This document shows, one piece after another, positions 9,998 through 17,963 of a stretch of 64,000 bases of DNA. Every line of letters starts with the position of its first letter. The first letter of the stretch is position 1. The stretch is from the NCBI GenBank assembly GCA_025362325.1, contig JANYGO010000158.1, positions 1 through 64,000 on the forward strand, written 5' to 3'. The notes under the pieces were generated by a model, which made no database searches, was not told where the DNA came from, and worked only from the letters and a program-made list of their open reading frames with translations. The stretch is from Cyanobacteriota bacterium. GTDB lineage: Bacteria > Cyanobacteriota > Cyanobacteriia > Cyanobacteriales > Microcoleaceae. The position numbers and the translations under genes were made by a program.

Positions 9998-11368
9998 TTG
10001 AGCCTCTCCAGACAATGGCTGTTGCCAGATCCAGTTATGAACTTAACTCACTCTCAGGCTATGGAAGTCGATCGCCATTGCGCAGTAAATCAACGAGAAA
10101 GCCAAAAATTCAACGGCAACGTGGTAACGTTGAAGTTTAAACATACGCCAAACGAGGCCAAAAACCCAGTTACAGCAAAAGATAGCGCAATTGTCAGTAA
10201 CACCAAGTTTGAGAACAGCCGCCACTCTATTGACTTAAATTTACCCTTAAATTCAGAAAGCAAAAAATTATCTAGCTTGACCAAATATAGTGTGACAGTT
10301 TTACTGATTGACGATCAGGAAATGATCGGCGAAGCGCTGCGCCGAATGCTTGCTAGTGAAAAAGATATTAAATTTTATTATTGTAACGATCCGGCTCAAG
10401 CAATTAATAAAGCATTAGAGGTGAACCCAACAGTAATCCTCCAAGATTTAGTAATGCCAGAAATAGATGGATTGCAGTTGTTGCGATTTTTTCGAGCGAA
10501 TTCGCTGACGCGAGACATTCCGATGATCGTGCTCTCCAGTAAAGAAGAAGCCTCACTAAAAGCGCAAGCATTTTCCTTGGGCGCTAACGATTATTTAGTG
10601 AAATTGCCCGATCGAGTCGAGTTCATAGCTAGAATCCGCTATCACTCCAAAGCTTATACACACCTGTTAGAAAGGAATCTCGCCTATCAAACCATGCAGG
10701 ATTATTTACAAAAATTAGAGATAGAACAAAAAAAATCTCAAGAGTTGTTACTAAATATATTGCCAGAGGCGATCGCCGAAAGATTAAAAAAAGAACAAGG
10801 TGTAATCGCCGACGAATTCGCAGCAGTTAGTGTCATGTTCGCCGACATTGTGGGCTTCACCCAGTTGTCAGCATCGATATCGCCTAAAAAATTAGTACAT
10901 TTACTCAACGATATATTTTCCAAATTCGACGCACTCGCCGAAAAGCACAGTTTAGAAAAAATTAAGACAATTGGCGACTGTTATATGGTAGTAGCCGGAC
11001 TGCCAAATCCGAGAGAAGATCACGGAGATGCGATCGCCGAAATGGCCTTAGATATGCAAGAAGCCATCGCCACATACCGAGAAAAGCTCGGCATCAGTCT
11101 CAGCATCCGCATCGGCATTCATTCCGGGCCAGTCGTAGCCGGAATCATCGGCACGAAAAAGTTTATTTACGATTTGTGGGGAGATACGGTAAATACCGCT
11201 TCCCGCATGGAATCTCACGGTATCCCGGACGGTATTCAGATTACGGAAGCAACTTATTTCCTCATTGAAGACAAGTATGAGTTTGAAAAACGCGGTTTAA
11301 TTAGTGTCAAAGGTAAGGGACAAATGGCAGCTTATTTATTGAAAGGAAGATTGGAAGTTGATTTTTAA
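9998..11368 (+). CDS. Response regulator with adenylate cyclase output (WspR-like receiver, class III cyclase)
   Basis: This is probably the output of the chemosensory operon, making cAMP instead of c-di-GMP. The receiver (about 98-220) has LLIDDQEMIGEALRR, phospho-Asp150 in ILQDLVMPEIDG, and GANDYLVKLPD with Lys202, closely resembling the WspR receiver as I know it. A predicted coiled coil (about 225-270, including LLNILPEAIAERL) leads to a class III cyclase domain (about 275-450). Catalytic residues appear complete: metal Asp283 (FADIVGFT) and Asp327 (GDCYM), adenine-selecting Lys323 and Asp392, and Asn399 and Arg403 (VNTASR). ATP rather than GTP specificity is inferred from the Lys/Asp pair. 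TTG 9998 is the ORF start, but ATG 10037, 13 codons in, is an equally good choice. The frame is intact. Confidence 0.88.
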   Translation: MSLSRQWLLPDPVMNLTHSQAMEVDRHCAVNQRESQKFNGNVVTLKFKHTPNEAKNPVTAKDSAIVSNTKFENSRHSIDLNLPLNSESKKLSSLTKYSVTVLLIDDQEMIGEALRRMLASEKDIKFYYCNDPAQAINKALEVNPTVILQDLVMPEIDGLQLLRFFRANSLTRDIPMIVLSSKEEASLKAQAFSLGANDYLVKLPDRVEFIARIRYHSKAYTHLLERNLAYQTMQDYLQKLEIEQKKSQELLLNILPEAIAERLKKEQGVIADEFAAVSVMFADIVGFTQLSASISPKKLVHLLNDIFSKFDALAEKHSLEKIKTIGDCYMVVAGLPNPREDHGDAIAEMALDMQEAIATYREKLGISLSIRIGIHSGPVVAGIIGTKKFIYDLWGDTVNTASRMESHGIPDGIQITEATYFLIEDKYEFEKRGLISVKGKGQMAAYLLKGRLEVDF

Positions 11369-11399
11369 TTGGGAAAATCATATCCTGTCAATTACCAAG

Positions 11400-11670
11400 C
11401 GGAAAAAGGGTTCGTAGTGAGGACTTTAGTCCTTCGATTTGGCAGGACTAAAGTCCTCACTACGAACCGGAAAAAGGGTTTGTAGTGCGAACTTCAGTCC
11501 TTCGATTTGGCAGGACTAAAGTCCTCACTACGAACCGGAAAAAGGGTTTGTAGTGCGAACTTTAGTCCTTCGATTTGGCAGGACTAAAGTCCTCACTATG
11601 AACCGGAAAAAGGGTTTGTAGTGCGAACTTCAGTCCTTCGATTTGGCAGGACTAAAGTCCTCACTACAAA
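11400..11670 (+). repeat. Four tandem copies of a 68-bp hairpin unit
   Basis: Four head-to-tail units have arms GTAGTG.GGACTTTAGTCC and GGACTAAAGTCCTCACTAC around TTCGATTTGGCA, joined by the spacer GAACCGGAAAAAGGGTT. Copy 1 is nearly perfectly palindromic. The left arms of copies 2-4 share the change GTGCGAACTT(C)AGTCC. The array lies between convergent genes and could act as a two-way terminator. The methyltransferase stop codon at 11664-11666 falls inside the last unit. It is not a CRISPR array because the unit is palindromic throughout and has no variable spacers. Confidence 0.85.
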
Positions 11671-12932
11671 CCTTGTAAATAATATTGTTCTGCTTCCGAC
11701 CAATTCAGTTTAAGTAGCGAATCATCTCCAACTGGAAGCTTGACTATCGGCTTAGTTACTTTCATCCCCAAAGCACTAATAATCTGCGCTGCTACAGCTT
11801 TCGCCAATAGCGGCGGTACAGAATTTCCGACTTGGCGGAAACCGTGCCATTTTGTGACGTGAAATCTAAACCAGTCAGGATAGGAATGCAGCCGCGCTGC
11901 TTCCCTGACTGTAATGCACCGAGGGGCGATCGGGTGAATCGGCCTTGGCGAAGTATAAGCGCCCCTCGCCCTGTCGGTTCCAGCCCTGAGAGTGTTGCAA
12001 ACTCCGTCGGGGTGCAGCTTGTAAAAACGGGTAATCGGCTCTTTTTCGCCGTGTTTGGCAGCAGCAAACCTTTCCATACATTCGGGAGAATGTTTGGTGC
12101 GCCGGCTAGAAGAGAGGATTTGTCGATCGTACTGGCGATCGTAAGCATAATCATTTTCAAAATCATCGAATCCGCGCAAAAAACTCGCGTAATCGCTGCT
12201 GCACTTTCCGTACTCCGCCATTACCCAATCTCGGTTTAGCAACTCGCTGTACTTTTCCACTTCCGGCAAATCTCCAATCGCATCCCAAACTGTCGGAACC
12301 GCAGGTAAATCAACTTTTTTATAGCGTTTAGGAAGTTTCTTTTTCGGCAAAAACGTAGTTGCCTGAGGGTATTTTGGTAGCTCATAACCTTTTTTGCACC
12401 CAATCAGAAACAATCGTTTGCGAGCTTGTGGCACTCCGTAGTTAACGGCGTTGAGGACTTGATAATTTTCTTCTACTTGATAGCCTTTTTCCAGAAAAGA
12501 GCTAATTAAAAGATTTAGGAGTTCTTTGTGTTCGCCCGCCACAATTCCCGGCACATTTTCCATCACAAAAAACTTGGGTTTTAACTCTAAAACCAAGCGC
12601 TGAAAGTGGAAAATTAGAGAATTTCGCGGGTCGTCTACATCGCGCTTGCCCATCATCGAGAATCCTTGACAGGGGGAGCCGCTGATTACTACGTCTATCT
12701 CGCGTTGCCCGATCGCCGATTTTTTCCGAATTTCCGATCCTGTGAGTTGTGCGACATCTTTGCACAAAATAGAACACATCGGGAAATTAAACTGGTGTGT
12801 AGCGCAGTGAATTGGGTCAATTTCCACTGAAGCAAGTACGTCAAAACCTGCTTGTTCAAAGCCCAGCGTCATGCCGCCCGCGCCTGCAAATAAATCAACA
12901 GCGATCGGTCGCTTTTTCCGATTGCTTGGCAT
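11664..12932 (-). CDS. Solitary DNA (cytosine-5)-methyltransferase
   Basis: The protein methylates C5 of cytosine in a DNA target. The ordered C5-MTase motifs are visible: I DLFAGAGG (13-20), IV GSPCQGFS (85-92, catalytic Cys88), VI MENVPG, VIII QARKRLFLIG and X QVGNSVPP near the C-terminus, with a target-recognition region before motif X. At 422 aa it is a normal length. No restriction endonuclease is adjacent, so it looks solitary. Its length and N-terminal sequence recall the cyanobacterial CGATCG methylase (Synechocystis slr0214 type), which would act on the core of HIP1, but that target is an inference. The gene lies 23 bp downstream of lpxB and may be read with that operon. Confidence 0.9.
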   Translation of the reverse strand: MPSNRKKRPIAVDLFAGAGGMTLGFEQAGFDVLASVEIDPIHCATHQFNFPMCSILCKDVAQLTGSEIRKKSAIGQREIDVVISGSPCQGFSMMGKRDVDDPRNSLIFHFQRLVLELKPKFFVMENVPGIVAGEHKELLNLLISSFLEKGYQVEENYQVLNAVNYGVPQARKRLFLIGCKKGYELPKYPQATTFLPKKKLPKRYKKVDLPAVPTVWDAIGDLPEVEKYSELLNRDWVMAEYGKCSSDYASFLRGFDDFENDYAYDRQYDRQILSSSRRTKHSPECMERFAAAKHGEKEPITRFYKLHPDGVCNTLRAGTDRARGAYTSPRPIHPIAPRCITVREAARLHSYPDWFRFHVTKWHGFRQVGNSVPPLLAKAVAAQIISALGMKVTKPIVKLPVGDDSLLKLNWSEAEQYYLQGL

Positions 12933-12955
12933 AACATTTCTATACTAAAATTGCT

Positions 12956-14128
12956 TTAAGAAGCTGTATTTAATTTAACATTTTTCATGATTTCGGCAGC
13001 CGCGCGATCGCACACACCGACATCTCCGAGACTTTCGCGCATTTCGCGATAACCCGCTTTTATTTGCTGGCGTCGATCGGCATTTTGCAGCAATTCCAGT
13101 GCGTGGCTGACAATATTTTCCACAGTCGCCTCGTCTTGCAGCAACTCCGGAACGATCAGCTTCATGTGCACTAAATTGGGCGGAGAGATAAAAGGAATCG
13201 ACAATTTCAGCACGTGGCGAGCAATAATCGCCGTAATCCGACTAACGCGGTAGGCGACAACTTGCGGAACGTCGAGCAAAGCCAGCTCTAAATTAACAGT
13301 ACCAGATTTAGTAATAGCCAGATCGGCAGCAGCCAAGATTTCCAGAGTTTGATTTTCCAACAAAGTAGCCCGCAAACCGTAATTCTCGATCGCCTGTTCG
13401 ATTTTGCTGCGGAAAGCTGCTTGAGAAAGCGGAATCCAGAAATGAACTTGCGGCAATTTAGCTTGAATAATTTGAGCAGCCTCAAATATAACCGGCATCA
13501 GGTACTTGAGTTCTTGCTTCCTAGAAGCAGGAATTAGCGCGACTGACACCTGTTCCGGGTCAATTCCCAAAGTTTTGCGGGCCACTTCGCGGCTGGGCGC
13601 AGATTGCATTCTATCGACCAAAGGATGACCAACCCAACTCACTTGAGCTCCTTTTTTCTGATAATAACAAGCTTCCTCGGGGAAAATCGCCAAAATTCGA
13701 TCGGCAATATTGACAATCAGCTCAGTATTGCGAGGAGAAATCGAGCAAACCCATTCTTGAGGTGCGATGTACCAAACCACAGGCAAATGCGGCAAACAGC
13801 GGCGAATGTAACTACCAATGCCGAGATTGGGAGTCAAATAATCAATCAATACAACGGCATCAGGAGGAAACTTTTTGAGATATTGTTTAGCTTTTTGCTG
13901 AACTTTTATCGTTGGCCAAATATAGGGCACTGATTCTATAATGCCCATAGAACCAATGCCCACAGTATCGCCTAAAAGAGTAGCCCCAGCTTCCGCCATG
14001 CGTCGCCCGCCCAATGCGGTTATTTCTAACTCCAAACCAGCGGCGACAGCGTGACGTTTTAAGGCAGCAACTAACAAAGATCCTTGCAAATCGCCCGAAA
14101 CCTCACCAGTGCTGATAAAAATTTTCAT
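12956..14128 (-). CDS. lpxB: Lipid-A-disaccharide synthase
   Basis: LpxB (GT19) joins UDP-2,3-diacylglucosamine to lipid X at the inner face of the cytoplasmic membrane, forming the lipid A disaccharide. The protein starts MKIFISTGEVSGDLQG, the family's N-terminal signature, and contains YIAPQEWVC, LPASRKQE-like SVALIPASRKQE and the nucleotide-sugar region AITKSGTVNLELAL. At 390 aa it is of normal length. It is downstream of lpxA, separated only by a Uma2-family gene. Lipid A genes in cyanobacteria are expected to act in outer-membrane lipopolysaccharide synthesis. Confidence 0.95.
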   Translation of the reverse strand: MKIFISTGEVSGDLQGSLLVAALKRHAVAAGLELEITALGGRRMAEAGATLLGDTVGIGSMGIIESVPYIWPTIKVQQKAKQYLKKFPPDAVVLIDYLTPNLGIGSYIRRCLPHLPVVWYIAPQEWVCSISPRNTELIVNIADRILAIFPEEACYYQKKGAQVSWVGHPLVDRMQSAPSREVARKTLGIDPEQVSVALIPASRKQELKYLMPVIFEAAQIIQAKLPQVHFWIPLSQAAFRSKIEQAIENYGLRATLLENQTLEILAAADLAITKSGTVNLELALLDVPQVVAYRVSRITAIIARHVLKLSIPFISPPNLVHMKLIVPELLQDEATVENIVSHALELLQNADRRQQIKAGYREMRESLGDVGVCDRAAAEIMKNVKLNTAS

Positions 14129-14150
14129 CTTAGTTAATTAAACTCTGACT

Positions 14151-14753
14151 TTAAACCGGTGATATTTGTTGTATTAATTCAGTCACAGCATCGTATTGAT
14201 CTGGCATATTAGCACAGCGCAATAGTAATTCTAAATCTAGGTCAGGCAGAAATGTACTGCTGGTAACTTGCTCGTAATTTTCACCTCTCAAGCAGTAGAG
14301 AGATAACTGGTTGTTTTGCCAAAACCAAACTTCCCGAACCCCCAATCTTTTGTAAAATTCTAGAGTGTCTATCCAGCCGCTGATAATTACTACTTCAATA
14401 GCAATATCTGGGATGGTTTTTGGGACTCCTATGTCATAAGAATCATCCGGCTCTTTTCTACCTCCTAACTCTCTGTTACCCAGAGTCGCGCCGCCCTTGC
14501 CGTAAAATCGAATCCCGCTGGCTCTCATGTATGCCTCTACCAGTATACAGAGAGTTTTTTTGATTGTTTCGTGTTCGGGGGAGACAGTCATAATTTGCAG
14601 AATGCGATCGAGATAGAAAAATTTTACACCGCCGATATCTTTAAATGCTGATTCTATCGCTTCAAATTGCTCCCAGCTAACATCTAAAAACCTGATGCAG
14701 CCATCTTGTTCTGTTTCAGGGGATGTATATTTGACTGAAGTATATACATTCAT
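14151..14753 (-). CDS. Uma2-family protein (DUF820, PD-(D/E)XK-like nuclease fold)
   Basis: Uma2 proteins are a very large cyanobacterial family with a restriction-endonuclease-like fold and mostly unknown roles. Family marks seen here are MTVSPEHETIKK, an acidic stretch KEPDDSYDIG, PDIAIEVVIISGWIDTLEFY and GVREVWFW. The candidate active site is the Asp of PDIAIEVV with the following Glu. At 200 aa it has the usual length. It sits inside the otherwise conserved lpxA-lpxB order, 22 bp before lpxB, so it is probably an insertion into the cluster and may be co-transcribed. Confidence 0.85.
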   Translation of the reverse strand: MNVYTSVKYTSPETEQDGCIRFLDVSWEQFEAIESAFKDIGGVKFFYLDRILQIMTVSPEHETIKKTLCILVEAYMRASGIRFYGKGGATLGNRELGGRKEPDDSYDIGVPKTIPDIAIEVVIISGWIDTLEFYKRLGVREVWFWQNNQLSLYCLRGENYEQVTSSTFLPDLDLELLLRCANMPDQYDAVTELIQQISPV

Positions 14754-14821
14754 AGGTCAACAGTCGCTTAGTTAATAGCTTTATTCTACCTCATATCCAA
14801 TTTGGCTTTAATACCCCTTAA

Positions 14822-14946
14822 TTCTTGAGTCGGCGTCCGGCGGACATTGTTTGTATAGTCGCGGTTTCAACCGCCGAGTCTTAATTCTTCAGTCCGTGCA
14901 GGCGGACGAAAGTTTGTATAGCAGCGGTTTCAACCGCCGACTTTTA
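14822..14946 (-). repeat. Dispersed repeat family A, two copies
   Basis: Two units contain TTTGTATAG.(C/A)GCGGTTTCAACCGCCGA with the upstream GGCGGAC. They resemble the units at 5.1, 27.3 and 61.6 kb. The 215-bp gap between lpxA and the Uma2 gene holds nothing else that I recognise. Confidence 0.7.
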
Positions 14947-14968
14947 TCTAACCCAAATTTAGAATCAT

Positions 14969-15763
14969 TCACTTTTTACCAGGAATTAAACCGCGCCGCC
15001 CTTTGCTGACAGACTGCTGTACAAATCTCCGCAGGTGCAGCAAGTGCGGGTTTTCTGGCAACAAATCCAACTGTTCCAAAGCTTGATTGAGAGTGTAGCC
15101 AGAATGGTATAAAATCCGAAAACTTTTCTTCAAGACTAGCAAATCTTCTGCTGTAAAACCTGCGCGTTCGAGGCCTATTTTGTTGATAGCTCGCACTCTC
15201 GAAGGATTCCCCTCGATTAACATATAAGGAGGCACATCTCGATCGATCCTGCTCAAGCCACCTACCATAGACAAGCGGCCGATGTGGACAAACTGGTGCA
15301 CGCCCAAAACACCGCTCAGTCGGGCTTGGGACTCGATTTTGACGTGTCCGGCTAGGGCTACGGCATTGGCGATGATTACTCGATCGGCAATATCGCAATT
15401 GTGGCCCACATGAACATAAGCCATCAACATATTATTATTGCCGAGCGTCGTGCTTTCCCCCGCTCCTGTAGCGCGGTTGATTGTCACGTATTCCCGAATC
15501 ACATTGTTGTCGCCAATTGTCACCCTAGTCAGAGAACCTTCGTACTTCAAATCTTGAGGTTCCAAACCAATCGCCGCACCGGGGAAAATTTGATTGCGAG
15601 CGCCTATTTCTGTTAGCCCGTCGATAATTGCATGAGCGCCAATCTTAGTCTCTGGCCCGATTTTCACTCTTTCCCCAATTACAGCATAAGCGCCCACCTC
15701 TACAGTCGGGTGGAGTTCGGCGCGGGGATGAATCACAGCAGTTGGGTGAATCAAAGTAAGCAT
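14969..15763 (-). CDS. lpxA: UDP-N-acetylglucosamine acyltransferase
   Basis: LpxA transfers a 3-hydroxyacyl chain from acyl-ACP to UDP-GlcNAc, the first step of lipid A synthesis. The sequence is a left-handed beta-helix of hexapeptide repeats (HPTAVIHPRAELHPTVEVGA onward) with the catalytic-His segment VHVGHNC and the LpxA marker GLEPQDLKYEG. The C-terminal helical domain (GFTAEDLLVLKKSFRILYH) is complete. At 264 aa it is of normal length. It follows fabZ on the same strand. Confidence 0.95.
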   Translation of the reverse strand: MLTLIHPTAVIHPRAELHPTVEVGAYAVIGERVKIGPETKIGAHAIIDGLTEIGARNQIFPGAAIGLEPQDLKYEGSLTRVTIGDNNVIREYVTINRATGAGESTTLGNNNMLMAYVHVGHNCDIADRVIIANAVALAGHVKIESQARLSGVLGVHQFVHIGRLSMVGGLSRIDRDVPPYMLIEGNPSRVRAINKIGLERAGFTAEDLLVLKKSFRILYHSGYTLNQALEQLDLLPENPHLLHLRRFVQQSVSKGRRGLIPGKK

Positions 15764-15777
15764 TTGTCAGTTTTTTG

Positions 15778-15957
15778 CAGGTAATTAGTAATTGGTAATT
15801 GATAATTGATAATTGGCAATTGGTAATTGGTAATCGAGCGTTGGTAAGTGGTAAGTGATAATTGATAATCGATAATTCGCAATTTTGCTTCGCCCAACCG
15901 TTAAGTTGTCAGCTATTCCCCATTACCAATTCCCATTACCCACTCCCCATTCCCGGA
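15778..15957. repeat. AT-rich short tandem repeats between fabZ and lpxA
   Basis: Runs of GTAATTGGTAATTGATAATT (about 15784-15875) are followed by a complementary-sense run of CCCATTACCAATTCCCATTA type (about 15917-15957). These are heptamer-like STRRs, and the two blocks are partly complementary, so they could pair. There is no coding potential. Confidence 0.75.
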
Positions 15958-15989
15958 TCGATTTCCCGATCAATTCCTGATTAGCAAAT

Positions 15990-16511
15990 TTAATCTACCA
16001 TCGAAAACGTCAATTCTCCTTCACAAACTTTTTGTTGGTCCACTTCAGCGATCGCCAGCATTTTTCCGAAGCGGCGGCGTTTTACCCACAGCAATTCAAG
16101 AGTCATCAGCAACTGATCGCCCGGTACAACCGGACGGCGGAACTTGACCTTATCAATCCCGGTAAACATCCACAATCCTTGTTCGATATCAGGTAGCTGA
16201 GCGAGAACAATACCACCAACTTGAGCCATCGCTTCGACAATTAAAACCCCAGGCATAATCGGCCTTCCGGGAAAATGTCCTTGAAAATGCGGTTCGTTGA
16301 AAGTCACATTTTTAATTCCTACAGCCCGCACTCCCGGCACGTAATCAACAATTTTGTCTACCAGTGCAAAAGGATAGCGGTGAGGCAATAATTTATGAAT
16401 TTCTTCCACAGTAAAAGTGGATTTAACTGTTGCAGAATCCAGAACATTCTCGGTTTGAGTAGATTCTATATCAGCAGTATTGATAGTGTTAGCTTCAGTC
16501 AGCGTAGACAT
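15990..16511 (-). CDS. fabZ: 3-hydroxyacyl-ACP dehydratase
   Basis: FabZ dehydrates 3-hydroxyacyl-ACP in fatty-acid elongation and competes with LpxA for the same acyl-ACP pool. The hot-dog fold core begins near residue 34 with [14 protein letters not shown] (catalytic His) and continues [19 protein letters not shown] and [10 protein letters not shown] (catalytic Glu). At 173 aa it carries an extra N-terminal stretch of about 30 residues that is Thr/Glu-rich and probably disordered. It lies between lpxC and lpxA in the conserved order. Confidence 0.95.
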   Translation of the reverse strand: MSTLTEANTINTADIESTQTENVLDSATVKSTFTVEEIHKLLPHRYPFALVDKIVDYVPGVRAVGIKNVTFNEPHFQGHFPGRPIMPGVLIVEAMAQVGGIVLAQLPDIEQGLWMFTGIDKVKFRRPVVPGDQLLMTLELLWVKRRRFGKMLAIAEVDQQKVCEGELTFSMVD

Positions 16512-16593
16512 TACTTGACTATTTTTGAGTGTATTGGGGAAGAAGGAGGAAGGAAGAAGGAGGATGTAATCTTCACATATTGCTTGTTTTTTT

Positions 16594-17448
16594 CTAACTT
16601 GTCTCTAGCGCGGCTAGAGCTTGCGATTTCAGGGATTTGGCAAGTTGGACGTGCAGATTGTGACTGGCTTTGTAAGCCAAGTAGTGAGCTTTTGGCCAAG
16701 TTCCCAGGAGGCTGAGGTCGCCTACTAAGTCTAGGATTTTATGGCGCACTGGTTCGTTGGCAAATCTCAAGGGCGGGTTGATCCAGCCGGATCGATCGCA
16801 AACTAAGGCGTTCTCTAGGGTACCACCTTTAATCAAACCTGCTTGTCGCAATTGGTCAACTTGACGAGCAAGTCCAAAAGTGCGGGCTGGGGCGATCGCG
16901 CTAGCAAAACTTTCTACCTCTGGCGACCAACTGTACCATTGATTGCCGATCGCCTGTTCCTCAAAATCAATTCCGTAGCTAAACCGAGTTGGGGCCGACG
17001 GTAGGGCAGCGACAAAAGCATCCCCGTGACGCACCCAAATCGGCTCAGTCAGGACGAATGACGGAGTTGAATCTTGCTGCGATGCTTGAGGAATTAAGCC
17101 GGTATGGGCGATCGCCTCCACCCAAACCATCGCCGAACCGTCCAGCAGTGGCACTTCCGGCCCATCAACCTCAATTCGAGCATTATCCGCTCCCATCCCC
17201 GCCAAAGCCCCTAATAGATGCTCTACAGTGCGAATTTGAGCATCGATACCTACCAGTTCAGTTGAAAGTGCAGTCTGACCAACCGCCTCAATTTTTGCCG
17301 GAATTATCGGAGCACCGGGCAAGTCAATTCTGACAAAATAGCGGCCTTCACCAACCGCAGCGGGAAGCACTCGGACACGAGTTTGTTCGCCGCTGTGCAA
17401 ACCGATTCCCGACAGTTCAAATTCAGATTTTAGGGTACGTTGAGTCAT
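16594..17448 (-). CDS. lpxC: UDP-3-O-acyl-N-acetylglucosamine deacetylase
   Basis: LpxC is the zinc-dependent committed step of lipid A synthesis. The sequence shows [15 protein letters not shown], the first zinc-His segment [17 protein letters not shown], the [11 protein letters not shown] region and the C-terminal zinc motif [17 protein letters not shown]. The ORF track begins 18 codons earlier at 17502, but the typical start [14 protein letters not shown] places initiation at ATG 17448-17446, and the upstream part overlaps the next ORF's end and STRR-like DNA. The C-terminal end (about residues 275-284) is short and typical. Confidence 0.94.
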   Translation of the reverse strand: MTQRTLKSEFELSGIGLHSGEQTRVRVLPAAVGEGRYFVRIDLPGAPIIPAKIEAVGQTALSTELVGIDAQIRTVEHLLGALAGMGADNARIEVDGPEVPLLDGSAMVWVEAIAHTGLIPQASQQDSTPSFVLTEPIWVRHGDAFVAALPSAPTRFSYGIDFEEQAIGNQWYSWSPEVESFASAIAPARTFGLARQVDQLRQAGLIKGGTLENALVCDRSGWINPPLRFANEPVRHKILDLVGDLSLLGTWPKAHYLAYKASHNLHVQLAKSLKSQALAALETS

Positions 17449-17494
17449 TTGGAAAAAGTAAGAAGGAAGAAGGAAGTTAACCCTAGTTAACTCG

Positions 17495-17803
17495 TTAACC
17501 ACATCCTAAGATGTGCTTAACGCCCTCGACTACAGCCACCACAGCCGCGATATCTAAAAGTGACTGGAATGGCACTATTATCGAGGTGATGCTAGCTCCA
17601 ATTGCAAGACCTCCTAGAACCTTTGCTACTACGGCGGGTATTGTAATTAACATAGCTGGCACATTAGCTGTAGCAGCAAAGGTTAAAAGTCCCCCCATTA
17701 GAGCAACGATCGCGATTAACTCCGACGGTCCGACAGTATGACAAGAGCTAGTTTCTGCTATTAGAGTAAATTGCAATAACAGCATCGGAAAAAATGGACT
17801 CAT
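17495..17803 (-). CDS. Small very hydrophobic protein, function unknown
   Basis: This 102-aa ORF lies between bamA and lpxC on the same strand. I do not recognise a family. The first 25 residues look like a leader or first membrane segment ([20 protein letters not shown]). The remainder is almost entirely Ala/Val/Ile/Gly/Leu (for example [20 protein letters not shown] and [18 protein letters not shown]), ending [12 protein letters not shown]. This could be two or three membrane helices. Size and composition resemble circular bacteriocin precursors, but no maturation or transport gene is adjacent. It is plausible but unproven as a gene; codon-level conservation would settle it. Confidence 0.45.
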   Translation of the reverse strand: MSPFFPMLLLQFTLIAETSSCHTVGPSELIAIVALMGGLLTFAATANVPAMLITIPAVVAKVLGGLAIGASITSIIVPFQSLLDIAAVVAVVEGVKHILGCG

Positions 17804-17869
17804 CTTGGGCTGGTGGTAAGGTTCTCTAGGATTTTAACCGCAAGAGCGTCACAGTCCCCTAGCCAGGCG

Positions 17870-17955
17870 AGGCAGAGCCTCTAGACATCGGTTCCCAGGC
17901 AGAGCCTGGGAACCAGTGAAATGCCCAATGCCCAATGCCCGATGCCCGATGCCCA
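17870..17955 (+). repeat. Dispersed palindrome (TTCCCAGGCAGAGCCTGGGAA) with ATGCCCA-type STRR
   Basis: GAGGCAGAGCCTC is followed by GGTTCCCAGGCAGAGCCTGGGAACC, a strong inverted repeat, and then by tandem ATGCCCA/ATGCCCG heptamers. The same palindrome family occurs at 37.8 kb and inside the 9.8-kb gene at 60.3 kb. It lies just downstream of the bamA stop. Confidence 0.8.
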
Positions 17956-17963
17956 ATTCCCAA

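Noticed and set aside
11400-11670. CRISPR array
   Set aside because: The units repeat at regular spacing, but each is palindromic and the intervals are constant sequence, not variable spacers. No cas genes are present.
11832-12239. 135-aa plus-strand ORF opposite the methyltransferase
   Set aside because: Antisense shadow; the minus strand has complete C5-MTase motifs.
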